64,000 nucleotides of DNA from Pithys albifrons albifrons. Lineage: Eukaryota; Chordata; Aves; Passeriformes; Thamnophilidae. The stretch covers positions 59,116,477 through 59,180,476 of the forward strand of contig NC_092497.1 in the NCBI RefSeq assembly GCF_047495875.1, written 5' to 3'. Below the pieces are notes generated by a model, which saw only the letters and a list, made by a program, of their open reading frames with translations, ran no database searches and was not told the DNA's origin. Made by a program: the position numbers and the translations under genes. This document shows, piece by piece, positions 61,627 through 64,000 of this stretch (positions within the stretch are counted from its first letter, which is position 1; every line of letters begins with the position of its first letter).

Positions 61627-63647
61627 CCACCTTGGGATGCAGAGTGACTGGAGAAGGGCAACGACTGGACTACTTTTACTACCATTCAAAACAACAAGTA
61701 CACAATTTAAAAAGGAAACTGTGTCATGTCACTTACTGGAAAGATGAGATTAGGCCTGCTAATTAAAGGCAAGGATCACCATCTTCTTCCAAAGGTTACA
61801 GCTCTTCCTCCTTACCATCCGTCTGTTTCTGGTTTGGCTCTGACCAAAACATTCATTCCACTGAAAATGCAGACTGCAGACCTATGCACAATAGCATCTG
61901 GGACAAATCATTTGAAAACCAAGTACCTTTCTTTGTTTGGTGTTAATGTAAAACAGTTATTAAAACAGATTTAGCGTAAACCTTGCTCCTTCACAGCAGA
62001 TCCTTCAAGTACTTGGTGCATGTGTCACAGGCAGTTCTGTCTCACTGGTAGTTTCTGCAGACTCAGCCCTATGGTAACTGCTCATGGTGTTCAGCATGGC
62101 ACCTACTAGTCTGAGTCCTCCTGTTCACCTGGTGGAATGCCAGCAGCCTTGCTCATACTGTTGTCAGAACTGGGACAGAGCTCCAAGTCTGCCTACAAAA
62201 AACTATTATTCTTAAACAGTCACGATTTATCATTGAGAATACTTACTTAATTCACACAATTTCCATTACTAAGCTCTCCTATAGATTAAAGAAATAATAA
62301 TTCTAACAAGTATAATTAATTGCCTTTTGTGCCAAGGAGGGCTGCCCTACTTCCCCCTTCCTGGGGCTTTGACTCCTTTGATCTGTCCATCTCTGTTACA
62401 AACATGAGCTGCAGGAGTGGCAGGTTCAAGTAAGAATGAAGCAAATAATTCCTGAGTGGAATGAAGCAGAAACTGGCAAGCAGCTGAGATGACAGCCTGA
62501 ACTGTTATGAAAAAATAACAATGGTAACAGTAACAATTTTTTGTAGTTACCAATCCAAACAATCTCAACAAAAAGTGTGGCTGGGAGATTCAGCATCATG
62601 CTGAATCGCTGGCAGAACGGCTTTCTGTCCGCATATGGTCAAACACAGCTAGTCCTGAACAAGCACAAGAAACGTTCCTCATAAAGAATAAGTCAAGGGG
62701 GATTTAAAGAATAATAAAAATAAAGAATAGTAAAAGGTGGGGTTGTTTATTTCTTTTGCATACAACTTTCTACATAAGTCTTTTCATATAAAACTAACTT
62801 GTATTCTATTTTTCCTTATTTCCACTCCAGCTAATTAAAAAAAAACCAGGTTAAACGACCCAAAAGATTACAATAACATATACAATTTCTTCTGACAAAA
62901 GAAAAAGTGAAAAATTCAGTTAAAAGAAAATAACAAATAATAACAACAAAAAAAGAATGTGTCCAATAACATCAGTGAGGGTAAAAGATAGGTAAGGCGC
63001 CAAAAGACAGCCACATATAAGAAAATAACACATTCTGTTCAAAACACAGGCTTAAATTATACTCTATCTTATTTCCAGGCTTAAATAGACAGATAAGGAT
63101 ACAAAACACAGCACAGAACTGTAACATTTTTATAGAAGGAAACAACATCTTGACAATTTTCGTTTGGAGAAAAAAATTAGAGCACTTTGTGCCAACTATG
63201 CAGAGTTTCAGAGGGTTTTTTTGTTTCATTACAGTAGAGTCTCCCCATTTCTGAACATACAAAGACAATATAATACACAGAGAAATTCTGCTGAGGACAA
63301 TAATTTTAGGAAGTATGACCTATTTTTTTCTTTCAGGTTCAGAGGTTACAATACCCATTTCAGACAGACTAGTAAGCACTACATCATTGCTATTTCCATA
63401 TTTTCCGATAAATGAGGCTTTGAAAGCCTAAGCAGTAACAAATGCACGAACTGGCTTCACTATTCAAAGACAGTCTTTGTAACGAAGTCATACGAACAAA
63501 TCTAGGTAGAAAGCAAAACAATCCCTTAAACTGCTGCGCTATTAACTTTTACATCTTATCACCTAAAAATGCCAAGCCACTCCCTTTCCTCATTGCTTCA
63601 TGCGTGCTTCTTTCCCAGTGCTTTGTGTTTAACTTTGCTGAGAACTG
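61627..63647. other. Non-coding stretch, no gene recognised
   Basis: AT-rich sequence with small open frames on both strands and A-rich words near 62700-62960. No gene or dispersed repeat was recognised. Confidence 0.6.
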
Positions 63648-63697
63648 GACAGAGGATAAAAAAACACGCACAGACAGAGGATAAAAAAACACGCACA
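63648..63697 (+). repeat. Perfect 25-bp tandem duplication
   Basis: Two identical 25-bp units beginning 'gacagaggataaaaaaac' stand head to tail (63648-63672, 63673-63697). The unit contains a seven-A run, so slippage or short-homology repair could have made it. Confidence 0.97.
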
Positions 63698-63879
63698 GCT
63701 ATCACAGAGCCACGCTCTTAGTGAGAGTTTCACAAAAAAGGCTAGCTGCCATTTTCAATGCAGCACACAGACTTCAGGCATCAAATCTAAGACTACTAAA
63801 ACCCAACTGCAACAGAACACAACTGCAACACCGATCACTACCATCAGCAACATTTTATCAGCTGCCATGTCCACAGTGA
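63698..63879. other. Short stretch before the CpG-rich edge
   Basis: Ordinary AT-rich sequence with a repeated 'caactgcaacagaacacaactgcaac' motif (two copies of 'caactgcaac' at about 63805-63830). No gene. Confidence 0.6.
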
Positions 63880-64000
63880 CCCCGACGCCGTCGGTGCTCC
63901 CCGGCCCTGGGACAGAGGGCTTGGCTTCAGAGAGAAATTTCTGGAAGGGCAGATTTGGGACAGCACCGCCTCTGCCGCGCTCCCTGGAGTATCGCGTGCC
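63880..64000. promoter_or_regulatory. Possible left edge of a CpG island / promoter
   Basis: Ten CpG dinucleotides occur in the last 121 bases, against very few in the preceding kilobases, and G+C rises sharply. Near-palindromic 'ccgacg-c-cgtcgg' lies at 63882-63894. CpG-rich islands usually mark vertebrate promoters and first exons, so a transcription start may lie just beyond the right edge. No coding start or gene identity can be read here. Confidence 0.4.

Noticed and set aside
1..64000. CRISPR arrays, defence-type gene clusters, tRNA or rRNA genes, endogenous retrovirus with paired LTRs
   Set aside because: None was seen. The tandem arrays are simple microsatellites without spacers, no clover-leaf or rRNA words were recognised, and no long direct terminal repeats were noticed by eye.

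Overview
The window is AT-rich vertebrate nuclear DNA, most likely from a bird. Two long 5'-truncated CR1 LINE copies (about 21.8-22.6 kb on the plus strand and 49.7-50.4 kb on the minus strand) and one short CR1 scrap (55.46-55.56 kb, minus) carry the conserved 3' end of avian CR1. Old MIR-like SINE remnants (7.4, 17.8 and 25.0 kb) fit any amniote. There is no bacterial, phage or organellar signature, no CRISPR array and no gene cluster. Species and chromosome cannot be read from the sequence.

No complete gene could be supported. Nearly all open frames are short and scattered over both strands, as expected by chance, and the long ones lie on simple repeats. The best protein-coding candidate is one internal exon on the minus strand at 32200-32474, with a strong acceptor, a plausible donor, a 91-codon open frame and GC-rich third positions. 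I do not recognise its product. A weaker minus-strand exon candidate lies near 33.0-33.2 kb, but its phase does not join simply to the first. A 219-codon open frame at 37355-38014 is unusually long for this background and is unexplained.

Layout. 1-15 kb: plain non-coding DNA with one MIR remnant, a poly-C run and a G-rich run. 15.2-15.5 kb: long purine tract. 15.5-21.7 kb: ancient repeat debris, a poly-G run of 27, and A/G homopolymer debris. 21.8-22.6 kb: CR1. 25-29 kb: MIR remnant and plain sequence. 29.15-29.56 kb: a (GGAA)n array of about 400 bp. 32.2-38.0 kb: the most structured part, with the exon candidates, enhancer-like patches, a canonical G-quadruplex motif and the long open frame. 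41.0-41.8 kb: a GC-richer patch with (GA)45 and poly-G. 49.7-50.4 kb: second CR1. 54.9-55.6 kb: CA repeat, direct repeats and CR1 scrap. 61.2-61.6 kb: a perfect 30-bp tandem duplication, then a hairpin resembling a microRNA precursor. 63.65 kb: a perfect 25-bp tandem duplication. 63.88-64.0 kb: a sharp rise in CpG density that may be the edge of a CpG-island promoter lying mostly beyond the window.

The overall reading is intergenic or intronic DNA with retroposon remains, expanded simple repeats and possible regulatory elements. No new multi-gene system was found. The items most worth checking are the 32.2-kb exon, the 61.5-kb hairpin, the 37.4-38.0 kb open frame and the CpG-rich right edge.
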